Assembly (NCBI GenBank): GCA_030590585.1
Contig: JAUUYD010000198.1
Span: forward strand, 1 to 5,369
Direction of reading: 5' to 3'
Origin: Spirochaeta sp.
GTDB taxonomy: Bacteria > Spirochaetota > Spirochaetia > Spirochaetales_E > Spirochaetaceae_B
DNA length: 5,369 nt
Part shown: positions 1-5,336 of the stretch, one piece after another
Layout of the letters: every line of letters begins with the position of its first letter
How positions within the stretch are numbered: position 1 is the first letter of the stretch
Translations under genes and position numbers: made by a program
The notes under the pieces: generated by a model
Databases searched by the model: none
The model's input: the letters and a program-made list of their open reading frames with translations, nothing else
What the model was told of the DNA's origin: nothing

Positions 1-1
1 A

Positions 2-73
2 GATCCTGCAGAACTGCTGAGACAGGTTGGTGATTTTCTGGATGAAATCGAAGGTGTAGAGGAGACAAAATAA
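2..73 (+). CDS. C-terminal end of an unidentified upstream gene (partial)
   Basis: An open frame enters from the left edge and runs for 23 codons to TAA at 71-73, ending in the residues FLDEIEGVEETK. The stop overlaps the next gene's ATG as TAATG, the usual arrangement of coupled operon genes, which is the main reason to believe it is real. The tail is acidic and looks helical. It carries no motif from which I can name a family. The next gene's Shine-Dalgarno GAGGAG (59-64) lies inside this tail. The gene probably belongs to the same sugar-metabolism operon as the isomerase that follows, but that is inference from position only. Confidence 0.6.
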   Translation, partial: DPAELLRQVGDFLDEIEGVEETK

Positions 74-966
74 TGTATCTGACAGGATTCGCCGATGAAG
101 CCGCCGAAAGTATTGACGGCCAGATTAAGGTTACGCAGAGGCTCGGGTGGTCGAGAATCGAGATTAGAGCTGTTGATGGGAAGAATATTCACGATCTGCC
201 AGGTGCAGATTTCGACAGGATAATAGACAAACTGAAAATAGCCGGTGTCCGGGCCAATGCTCTGGGTTCCAACATTGCCAACTGGGGTCATGATATCAGC
301 GAAGACTTTAGTGTGGTTCTGGAAACCGTTGACCGGACGATTAAGAGAATGAAAGCCCTGGATGCGAATTTGGTACGGATTATGAGCTGGAAGGTTATCC
401 GGGATAAGGAGGGCAGAGCCGTCAAAGATCAGCAGAAAGAAGATCGGTTCCGCCGCCTGAGGGAAATCACTTCCAGATTCACCGATGCCGGTATCGTTCC
501 GGTTCATGAAAACTGTGCCACTTACGGTGGGATGAGCTGGAAAAACACCCTTGAAATGGTAAAAGAAGTACCCGGCCTGAAGCTTGTTTTTGACACGGGT
601 AACCCGCCCCTGACTGAAGATTTCGAAAAACCCTGGCCCTATCCGGATCAGTCCTCCTGGGAATTTTACTCAAGAGTCAAGGAGTACATCGCTCATATCC
701 ATATCAAGGACTCCTACCGCAATCTCGACACCGGCGAGGAAGTCTACTGCTGGCCGGGAGAAGGCGGCGGTGATGTAAAACGCATACTTGGGAGTCTGAA
801 GAGTACCGCTTACAACGGCGGGCTCTCCATCGAACCCCATATGGCGGTGGTGTACCACAATAATTCAGTCAAGGCTTCGGAAGAATCCAGAATGGCCAAT
901 TACGTGGAGTACGGAAAATGGCTGGAGAGGCTGCTGGGGGAAATAGGAATTAATATAGAAACCTGA
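73..966 (+). CDS. Sugar phosphate isomerase/epimerase (xylose isomerase-like TIM barrel)
   Basis: This 297-residue protein has the usual length and motif order of the xylose isomerase-like TIM-barrel family (AP endonuclease 2 fold, PF01261). The sequence shows an early strand ending IEIR (29-32, Glu30), VHENC (144-148, Glu146), LVFDTGNP (171-178, Asp174), AHIHIKD (207-213, His208/His210) and SIEPH (252-256, Glu254). Glu146, Asp174, a His of the HIH motif and Glu254 match the divalent-metal set that supports ketose-aldose isomerisation or C3/C4 epimerisation in this family. No signal peptide is visible, so it should be cytoplasmic. The ATG at 73 is supported by GAGGAG 8 nt upstream and by the TAATG overlap with the preceding gene, which implies translational coupling. 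It converges on the minus-strand nagA-type operon with only 14 bases between stops. The substrate is unknown: inosose isomerase/dehydratase, hydroxypyruvate isomerase-like and tagatose/psicose epimerase relatives share this pattern. Confidence 0.87.
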   Translation: MYLTGFADEAAESIDGQIKVTQRLGWSRIEIRAVDGKNIHDLPGADFDRIIDKLKIAGVRANALGSNIANWGHDISEDFSVVLETVDRTIKRMKALDANLVRIMSWKVIRDKEGRAVKDQQKEDRFRRLREITSRFTDAGIVPVHENCATYGGMSWKNTLEMVKEVPGLKLVFDTGNPPLTEDFEKPWPYPDQSSWEFYSRVKEYIAHIHIKDSYRNLDTGEEVYCWPGEGGGDVKRILGSLKSTAYNGGLSIEPHMAVVYHNNSVKASEESRMANYVEYGKWLERLLGEIGINIET

Positions 967-990
967 ATACCGGCAACCCGCTATTCAGGT
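961..990. terminator. Bidirectional hairpin between convergent genes, overlapping both stop codons
   Basis: ACCTGAATA (961-969) and TATTCAGGT (982-990) are perfect 9-nt reverse complements. Inside, after one mismatch, CGG (971-973) can pair with CCG (978-980), leaving the tetraloop CAAC. The stem contains the isomerase TGA (964-966) and the minus-strand TAG (981-983), so both genes end inside the hairpin. On the minus strand the stem is followed by a U-rich run (TTTCTATATTAATT), which suits intrinsic termination of the four-gene operon. On the plus strand the run that follows (GCCGCTTCCTTT) is a poorer U tract. Function as a terminator is inferred from structure and position. Confidence 0.68.
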
Positions 991-2168
991 GCCGCTTCCT
1001 TTAGAGCAGCCCCGTCCAGCCAGACATCCTCAATCTCAATATTTACACCCCCGCCGGAACCGCTTGAGGACAATCGAAAGGCCACAATATCCGATCCTGC
1101 CGGGTCCTGGCCAATCAAAGCAGAGGGGTTCACCGTGCAGGCCGCCACCGCAGCATCCAGGCGGCACCCCGTCGACTCCATCAGAAATTCAAGCCCCCGC
1201 TTCTGCAGAAGCCCGGCTCCCGCCAGATACGGTGTTCCCGCCAGAGAAATCCGTCCGTCTTCACTGACATCCACATCAATCCCGGCCCAGCTTCTCCGCC
1301 CGGGAGCCAATCCTCCCGGGGTAGCAACATCGCTTACAAGAACAATCCGGTTTCTTCCCTTCGCTTTGAACGCCGTCTTTATGAAAGCCGGCGGCAGATG
1401 ATGAGAATCGGCGATAAGACAGGCCGTCAATTCGTCTGAAGCAAACTGCTCCCAAAGAGGATTCACATGCCGGTCGATTGTGCCGGCCATACCGTTCCCA
1501 AGATGCGTTGACATCCGGGCTCCGGCAGCCACAGCCTCCCTGATTCTTCCCGGATCGGCGGCAGAATGTCCGATAGATACAACAATACCCCGGGATGAAA
1601 TTTCTTCGATGAATTCCAGTGACCCCGGGCGCTCTGGAGCCAGGGTTACAATTCGGATAAGACCGCCGGCGGCTTCCTGCCAGGCATCGAACTCTTCAAC
1701 AGTCGGATCTCTTACATCCTTTAATGTATGAGCCCCGCGAAACCCGTCCAGGCCGGAAATAAACGGACCCTCCACATGAAATCCCGGAACCCTGCGGATA
1801 AGCCAGGGAGAATCCGCCCGAATACGATGGAGGGAGGAAAGCCGCCGGTGCATGGCATTTCGGGATGCTGTAATTATGGTGGGCAGGTGCCGGGTTGTTC
1901 CACTTGCGGCCAGATCCCGGGTGATGGACTCAAAGAAAGCATCATCCAGTGATTCACCGTTGTAGTCGTTACCCTTCCAGCCGTTAACCTGGAGATCGAT
2001 CCAGCCGGGAGAGAAATAAAGTCTATCCTCTGCAGGGGACCCCACCTCGGGATCTGTCCCTTCCTCATTTGCGGGGCTTTTCAGCTCCCGCCGTTGGATA
2101 ACCCGGCCATTTTCAACATTGAGCTCGATTAATGTACCACTGAGAGCATCAAGGCCTTCAATCAGCAT
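981..2168 (-). CDS. nagA: N-acetylglucosamine-6-phosphate deacetylase-like amidohydrolase
   Basis: A 395-residue member of the NagA branch of the amidohydrolase superfamily, which removes acetate from N-acetylhexosamine 6-phosphates in the cytoplasm. The landmarks are PGWIDLQVNG (54-63, the NagA-type QxN motif in place of HxH), HVEGPF (131-136, metal ligand Glu133), GHSAA (200-204, His201), STHL (220-223, His222), IADSHHLPP (252-260), LVSDVATPGG (277-286, catalytic Asp280), AGTPYLAGA (310-318) and AAVAACTVNPSALIG (339-353). Length fits the family. One departure is THLGNGM (221-227), where THLFNAM or THLYNAM is usual, next to the substrate pocket. No nagB is present in the window, so the natural substrate may not be GlcNAc-6-phosphate. 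The ATG lies 11 nt inside the end of the TetR gene and is preceded at 6 nt by AAGGCGG (2175-2181, minus strand), so its translation is probably coupled. It is the last gene of the operon and ends in a hairpin terminator. Confidence 0.83.
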   Translation of the reverse strand: MLIEGLDALSGTLIELNVENGRVIQRRELKSPANEEGTDPEVGSPAEDRLYFSPGWIDLQVNGWKGNDYNGESLDDAFFESITRDLAASGTTRHLPTIITASRNAMHRRLSSLHRIRADSPWLIRRVPGFHVEGPFISGLDGFRGAHTLKDVRDPTVEEFDAWQEAAGGLIRIVTLAPERPGSLEFIEEISSRGIVVSIGHSAADPGRIREAVAAGARMSTHLGNGMAGTIDRHVNPLWEQFASDELTACLIADSHHLPPAFIKTAFKAKGRNRIVLVSDVATPGGLAPGRRSWAGIDVDVSEDGRISLAGTPYLAGAGLLQKRGLEFLMESTGCRLDAAVAACTVNPSALIGQDPAGSDIVAFRLSSSGSGGGVNIEIEDVWLDGAALKEAAPE

Positions 2169-2796
2169 GGCAGTCCGCCTTGTTAAACATCATTATGCAA
2201 ATTTCATTCATTAATTTAGCCTTGATATCCGGATCAGAAAGGTCAGTTTCCAATGTATCACTCATGGTTTTCATATTGGAAGTGTAAAAAAAACTAATCC
2301 CAGTCAGGACGAATATGAAGGTTTCAAATGATACTTCACGGGAATAATAACCGCCCCTCTGACCCAGGGAATAAAGCTCTCTTAAATGAGCGTAGGGGGT
2401 GTCTCCGTGGGTATGACCCGGACGGCCGTGCTTCCCTCCAAAGAGATTTTCCATTACAAATATCCGCCAGAATTCCGGATGACGTTGGTGAAACGCCATA
2501 TAACCATTCAGTATGATCTGTCCAAGATCAGGAATATCAGCCTCAGTCAGATGGATAAACTCCAGATTCTTTTCATAGATGAGTTCAAAGGTACGTTTCC
2601 ACACTTCGGTGAAGAGCCCGTCCTTATCACCGAAATAGGCATAAATCCGCTGTTTATTGATCCCCGCGTCCCTGGCGATAATATCGATTCTGGCACCGGC
2701 GAAGCCTTTCATGGCGAATTCTCCTGCAGCAGCCTCGAAGATTCGATTCCGTGTTGCCCTGCCTTTTGGCGATACGGCGGTACTTATTTCCGCCAT
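2158..2796 (-). CDS. TetR/AcrR-family transcriptional regulator
   Basis: This 212-residue protein has the TetR layout. The N-terminal DNA-binding domain (about 14-70) has helix 1 NRIFEAAAGEFAMKGF (17-32), a helix-turn-helix IDIIARDAGINKQRIYAYF (37-55) and the family-typical FGDKDGLFTEVW (55-66). An all-helical ligand/dimerisation domain follows, with HQRHPEFWRIFVMEN (103-117) and a late hydrophobic helix FETFIFVLTGISFFY (157-171). The ligand domain names no inducer. The gene is third in a four-gene operon; its ATG lies 13 nt inside the upstream lyase gene, preceded by a strong AAAGGAG (2808-2814, minus strand) at 11 nt, and its end overlaps nagA. Location within a catabolic operon suggests a local repressor released by a pathway intermediate, and 15-bp palindromes in the operon promoter are its likely targets. 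That pairing is inferred. The C-terminal tail (NKADCHAD) is unremarkable. Confidence 0.92.
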   Translation of the reverse strand: MAEISTAVSPKGRATRNRIFEAAAGEFAMKGFAGARIDIIARDAGINKQRIYAYFGDKDGLFTEVWKRTFELIYEKNLEFIHLTEADIPDLGQIILNGYMAFHQRHPEFWRIFVMENLFGGKHGRPGHTHGDTPYAHLRELYSLGQRGGYYSREVSFETFIFVLTGISFFYTSNMKTMSDTLETDLSDPDIKAKLMNEICIMMFNKADCHAD

Positions 2797-3854
2797 GTTT
2801 CGAGATTCTCCTTTACAAATTCATCATCCACCAGATGGGGATAAGCATTAATAACCCGGTCCAGCTCCTCCGCTTGTCCGGGAGACAGACCCTCATCGGG
2901 ATTTAGACATCGCGGGGACTCGGTTAATCCCTGCCTGTAAAGAATCTCATGAATCCCGGGAATACTTCCGGCAAAATCATGAGCCACATCAAACAGGGCC
3001 GCGTTCATGTCGGTCACCTCCTGAGCCAGGGTAAGAATATCCGTACTGATCGGCTCCCCGCTGCCGGCGATTTGCCTCAAGCGGTTAAAAAGCTCAACTG
3101 CCGCGGAGGTCCACACACCCCAATGACCCAAAAGACCGCCAACTATCTTCAGTGTTTGCCGACTCCCGTCAATAGCCGTGAAACGATAGGGCGTCAGAAG
3201 GTCAAGAACAATATTATCATCGTTGCCCGTATATAAAGTGACCTCATTCCCCCGGCCTGAATCTGCAACTCCCCGAAGAACATCAAGGGTGGCATAACGG
3301 TTGAAAGGTGCGATTTTCACAGCCAGTACATTGTCAATTGCCGCGAAGGCCCTCCAGAAATCATAAGATAAGCGAATCCCTCCAACCGCAGGCTGAAGAT
3401 AGAACCCGACAATGGGAATAACATCGGACAGCTTGCGGACATGATCCAGCAGTACTGACTCAGATTCACCAGCCAGATCGGAAAGGCTCAGCAGCCCCGC
3501 GTGATACCCCGAGCCTACGGCGATGAAAGCCTCTTTAACCGCCTGATCGGTTTTGCCGCAAATCCCGGCAATTTTAATCGGCCGCCCTGCCCCTCCGGGC
3601 CGGCTGTCCAGCACATCCGATGAAAACTTGAGAATCCTTTCATAAAATCCTGGAATATCCCGGATGGCAAACTGGGTTGAATGAACCCCCACCGCCACGC
3701 CGCCAACAGCTGAATCAAGGTAGTAACGAAGGACGGCCCTCTGACTCAGCTCATCAAAGCTCCCATCCGAATGCAGGGCAAGAGGCAATGCCGGAATAAC
3801 ACAGCCCTCCCGAAAGGACTCAAGCACATCTCCGGGAATCTCTGATATCTTCAT
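2784..3854 (-). CDS. Dihydrodipicolinate synthase/N-acetylneuraminate lyase-family aldolase (divergent)
   Basis: A 356-residue TIM-barrel protein of the DapA/NanA class I aldolase superfamily. Its enzymes form a Schiff base between a lysine and pyruvate or a 2-keto acid. The likely Schiff-base lysine is Lys180 in VLAVKIAPF (176-184), and Tyr152 in VGFYLQPAVGG (149-159) matches the catalytic tyrosine of the family's YxxP motif. The glycine-rich GTTGE motif that binds the pyruvate carboxylate is replaced by GVHSTQF (56-62), so the substrate is unlikely to be that of true DapA. The protein is about 60 residues longer than typical DapA, and the extra part is a C-terminal extension (about 300-356) with NPDEGLSPGQAEELDRV and AYPHLVDDEFVKENL. 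The ATG is supported by AGAAGGA about 8 nt upstream. It follows the epimerase gene by 32 nt and overlaps the TetR gene by 13. It is probably a cytoplasmic aldolase or dehydratase of a sugar-acid pathway rather than a lysine biosynthesis enzyme. Confidence 0.83.
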   Translation of the reverse strand: MKISEIPGDVLESFREGCVIPALPLALHSDGSFDELSQRAVLRYYLDSAVGGVAVGVHSTQFAIRDIPGFYERILKFSSDVLDSRPGGAGRPIKIAGICGKTDQAVKEAFIAVGSGYHAGLLSLSDLAGESESVLLDHVRKLSDVIPIVGFYLQPAVGGIRLSYDFWRAFAAIDNVLAVKIAPFNRYATLDVLRGVADSGRGNEVTLYTGNDDNIVLDLLTPYRFTAIDGSRQTLKIVGGLLGHWGVWTSAAVELFNRLRQIAGSGEPISTDILTLAQEVTDMNAALFDVAHDFAGSIPGIHEILYRQGLTESPRCLNPDEGLSPGQAEELDRVINAYPHLVDDEFVKENLETWRK

Positions 3855-3886
3855 TTTTTAAATCCTTCTGTTCTGGTTAAAGACCT

Positions 3887-4924
3887 TTAATATGTTCCAT
3901 TTCGTGTTTCAAAGTGAGTCGGTTTATTCAGACCGCGTCCACCTGCCTGAATCCATTTGGCAACCCAGTCTGTCATTTTTTCCACACTCACCCGGGGCGG
4001 CCCGAAAAGCTTCACAGCTGCCGATGTATCACCAAGAAGAGCATCGGGAGCCGGAGTCCCTGTGAATTTCGGTTTACAAGCGAAGAGCTCCCCGAATCTT
4101 TCTGCCGTATGTTTAATCGAAACAAGCTCCGGGCCGGTTACATTCAAAGGCCGGGGGGGTATGTCGCATTGTGAAAAGGCAAGTAGTGACTGATTAACAG
4201 CATCTCCCTGCCAAATGATATTAACGTGGCCCATACTCAAATCGATCGTCTCACCGGCGGCCACTTTCTCCCCGATATCCCTGAGAACTCCATAGCGTAA
4301 ATCAATGGCATAAAAGAGCCTGAAAAGACATATGGGAGTCCCTGTTAACCCGCTCATATACTTAAAGATACGTTCACGGCCAACCGCCGCATTGGCATAT
4401 TCACCAACTGGTGTTAACGGGGAGGACTCCCCGGACCCGCCGCTATTTACCGGAACCCTGGCGTATACGGCCCCGGTGGAGTAAACCACTATCGGGATTC
4501 CGGGATAACGCCGGCAGACAACAGCCGGCACCAGAGTATTCACCGCCCAGGTAAGTTCCTCGGATCCCGCCGTCCCGAATTTGCGGCCAACCATGTACAC
4601 AACACGGTCCGCATCCGGTAGAAGGGCCCCTGCATCCGGGTCCATCAAATCGGCAGAAACAGTCCTGATACCCGCCTCTTCAACTTTCCCTCTGGCCTCA
4701 CTGTCAGAGAATCTGGACACCCCGATGATATCTCCGGAACTCCCGGAACGATCCCGGGCCTTAACCAGCATCATCCCGAGATGAAGCCCCATTTTTCCAC
4801 CGATACCAAGAATTACCGTCGTCCCTGTCCAGCTGCTGCAGAAATCAATTAATTGCTCCGAAGGCTCGCTGATGAACTGGTCCAGCTCCTCTTCGGAATG
4901 AAACTTTTCAGGAAACCCGATCAT
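3887..4924 (-). CDS. NAD-dependent epimerase/dehydratase-like protein (extended SDR) with altered active site
   Basis: A 345-residue Rossmann protein of the extended short-chain dehydrogenase/reductase class, first gene of the operon. After a 34-residue N-terminal leader comes TVILGIGGKMG (36-46), the GxxGxxG dinucleotide loop (Gly40, Gly43, Gly46). It is followed by an acidic strand end SADLMDP (90-96), RVVYMVGRKFG (107-117), VVYSTGAVY (146-154, the usual Ser/Thr strand) and EYANAAVGRERIF (175-187). Tyr176 sits at the catalytic tyrosine, but the YxxxK lysine position (180) is Ala. A substrate-side segment HVNIIWQGDAVNQSLL (233-248) and the late PLNVTGPE (259-266) are typical of GalE/UXS-like proteins. 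Cofactor binding is likely; chemistry is uncertain, and it may be an oxidoreductase with relaxed catalysis or a non-classical epimerase. The start has AAGGGG (4931-4936, minus strand) 6 nt upstream and lies about 60 nt below a promoter candidate. Confidence 0.8.
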   Translation of the reverse strand: MIGFPEKFHSEEELDQFISEPSEQLIDFCSSWTGTTVILGIGGKMGLHLGMMLVKARDRSGSSGDIIGVSRFSDSEARGKVEEAGIRTVSADLMDPDAGALLPDADRVVYMVGRKFGTAGSEELTWAVNTLVPAVVCRRYPGIPIVVYSTGAVYARVPVNSGGSGESSPLTPVGEYANAAVGRERIFKYMSGLTGTPICLFRLFYAIDLRYGVLRDIGEKVAAGETIDLSMGHVNIIWQGDAVNQSLLAFSQCDIPPRPLNVTGPELVSIKHTAERFGELFACKPKFTGTPAPDALLGDTSAAVKLFGPPRVSVEKMTDWVAKWIQAGGRGLNKPTHFETRNGTY

Positions 4925-4962
4925 TCAGAACCCCTTGCACCGGAGATTACCGCCACTCTTAA

Positions 4963-4989
4963 TTGGATAAACAAATATTTAGTTGGATA
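4963..4989. repeat. Pair of TTGGATA direct repeats in the operon leader
   Basis: TTGGATA occurs at 4963-4969 and again at 4983-4989, start to start 20 bp, close to two helical turns. Between them is the palindrome AAATATTT (4973-4980). The copies lie just downstream of the promoter candidate, in the presumed 5' untranslated region, where a bound protein could affect initiation. The motif is short and AT-rich, so chance occurrence is possible. Confidence 0.3.
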
Positions 4990-4991
4990 TC

Positions 4992-5020
4992 ATACTAGGA
5001 TTCACGGAATCCGGGGTCAA
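4992..5020 (-). promoter_or_regulatory. Sigma70-type promoter candidate for the four-gene operon
   Basis: On the minus strand TTGACC (5020-5015) matches the -35 consensus in five of six positions. It is followed by a 17-bp spacer and TAGTAT (4997-4992), four of six against TATAAT. An overlapping TATGAT (4994-4989) is a better -10 hexamer but would need a 20-bp spacer. Transcription would start near 4985, giving a leader of about 60 nt before the epimerase ATG. Of the region upstream of the operon, this is the only well-spaced hexamer pair I found on this strand. Confidence 0.55.
4998..5012. promoter_or_regulatory. 15-bp palindrome in the promoter spacer, operator candidate
   Basis: GGATTC (4998-5003) and GAATCC (5007-5012) are perfect inverted repeats around ACG. 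The palindrome fills almost all of the 17-bp spacer between the -35 and -10 candidates, so a bound dimer would block RNA polymerase. Size and symmetry fit TetR-family operators, and a TetR-family gene lies in the operon. The pairing of this site with that protein is inferred. Confidence 0.55.
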
Positions 5021-5033
5021 GTGGAATCCACTT
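5019..5033. promoter_or_regulatory. Second 15-bp palindrome touching the -35 box, operator candidate
   Basis: AAGTGGA (5019-5025) and TCCACTT (5027-5033) are perfect 7-nt inverted repeats around one base. The site overlaps the first two bases of the -35 candidate. Its centre (5026) is 21 bp from the centre of the first palindrome (5005), two helical turns, so both would face the same side of the DNA. Both contain GGAATCC, though placed differently within each palindrome, so they could be two sites for one regulator or sites for two proteins. Confidence 0.5.
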
Positions 5034-5054
5034 ATTGAAGCTGAACTGATGGAA

Positions 5055-5203
5055 GCAGGCATGAAAGGTATGAAACCCCAGGGCCTGGTCGCTGCTTTGC
5101 AGCTGCTCGGTCATGCAACCTGAGGCAAGCCCTGGACCCAGAGTTGCCTTTGGCAGCTCTTTTCCGCCCCTTGGGGCGGGGTTTCATACCTTGCTTTGCC
5201 TGC
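5055..5203. repeat. 149-bp element bounded by long imperfect inverted repeats
   Basis: The left arm (5055-5079) and right arm (5178-5203) are reverse complements over 7 nt (GCAGGCA / TGCCTGC) and over 15 nt (AAGGTATGAAACCCC / its complement), separated by a 3 versus 4 nt mismatch. About 98 bases lie between the arms and hold further pairings: GCTGC-TTT-GCAGC (5091-5103), CCAGGGC with GCCCTGG (5078-5084, 5129-5135), AGGCAA with TTGCCT (5123-5128, 5144-5149) and a GC hairpin at 5164-5179. No credible coding sequence is seen. It could be a dispersed palindromic repeat, a MITE-like remnant or a structured transcript. No transposase or clear target-site duplication is visible. Confidence 0.6.
5164..5179. 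repeat. GC-rich perfect hairpin inside the repeat element
   Basis: CCGCCCC (5164-5170) and GGGGCGG (5173-5179) are perfect inverted repeats with only TT between them, so the real loop would be four bases or more. On the plus strand TTTT precedes rather than follows the stem, and no U tract follows it on either strand, so it is not a typical intrinsic terminator. Its right arm shares GG (5178-5179) with the outer inverted repeat, so the two structures partly compete. Confidence 0.5.
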
Positions 5204-5216
5204 ACTCGCTCGGATA

Positions 5217-5255
5217 AAGGGTCGTACCGGAGGCATAAGCCGAGGAACGATCCCG
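5217..5255. repeat. REP-like hairpin repeat, copy 1
   Basis: AAGGGTCGTACCG (5217-5229) and CGAGGAACGATCCCG (5241-5255) flank an 11-nt centre. GGGTCGTACC pairs with GGAACGATCCC with one bulged base and one mismatch, and the centre adds GGC-ATAA-GCC (5232-5241). The same two blocks recur 70 bp downstream in the same orientation. Repeated imperfect palindromes between genes are the hallmark of REP-type elements; the family is not one I can name. Confidence 0.6.
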
Positions 5256-5261
5256 ATAAAA

Positions 5262-5273
5262 TACCCAAGGGTA
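5262..5273. repeat. Small perfect hairpin between the two REP-like copies
   Basis: TACCC (5262-5266) and GGGTA (5269-5273) are perfect inverted repeats separated by AA. It lies between the two copies of the 36-39-nt repeat and shares the GGGTA/TACC flavour of their stems, so it may be a decayed third copy or the spacer hairpin of a composite element. Confidence 0.35.
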
Positions 5274-5286
5274 CTTCTCTCGCACC

Positions 5287-5322
5287 AAGGGTCGTACCGC
5301 AGCGCAGCGAGGAACGATCCCG
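5287..5322. repeat. REP-like hairpin repeat, copy 2
   Basis: AAGGGTCGTACCG (5287-5299) and CGAGGAACGATCCCG (5308-5322) are identical to the blocks of copy 1, while the centre is 8 nt (CAGCGCAG) instead of 11. The arms are conserved and the loop differs in both length and sequence, which suggests that the stem is the maintained part. The copy ends 14 bases before a possible plus-strand start codon at 5337. Confidence 0.6.
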
Positions 5323-5336
5323 GCATCCGTTTGGCA

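Noticed and set aside
2386..2844. A 152-codon plus-strand open frame opposite the TetR and lyase genes
   Set aside because: It is antisense to two well-supported genes with clear family motifs, has no recognisable domain, and its codons mirror theirs.
5164..5181. The GC hairpin as an intrinsic terminator for an upstream gene
   Set aside because: No U tract follows the stem on either strand, and no gene convincingly ends just before it.
5055..5203. Complete insertion sequence
   Set aside because: It is bounded by inverted repeats, but 149 bp cannot encode a transposase and no clear target-site duplication flanks the arms.
5055..5322. CRISPR array or tRNA-like structure in the repeat block
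   Set aside because: There are only two direct copies with unequal internal spacing and no regular spacers. The folds lack a cloverleaf, T-loop or CCA pattern.
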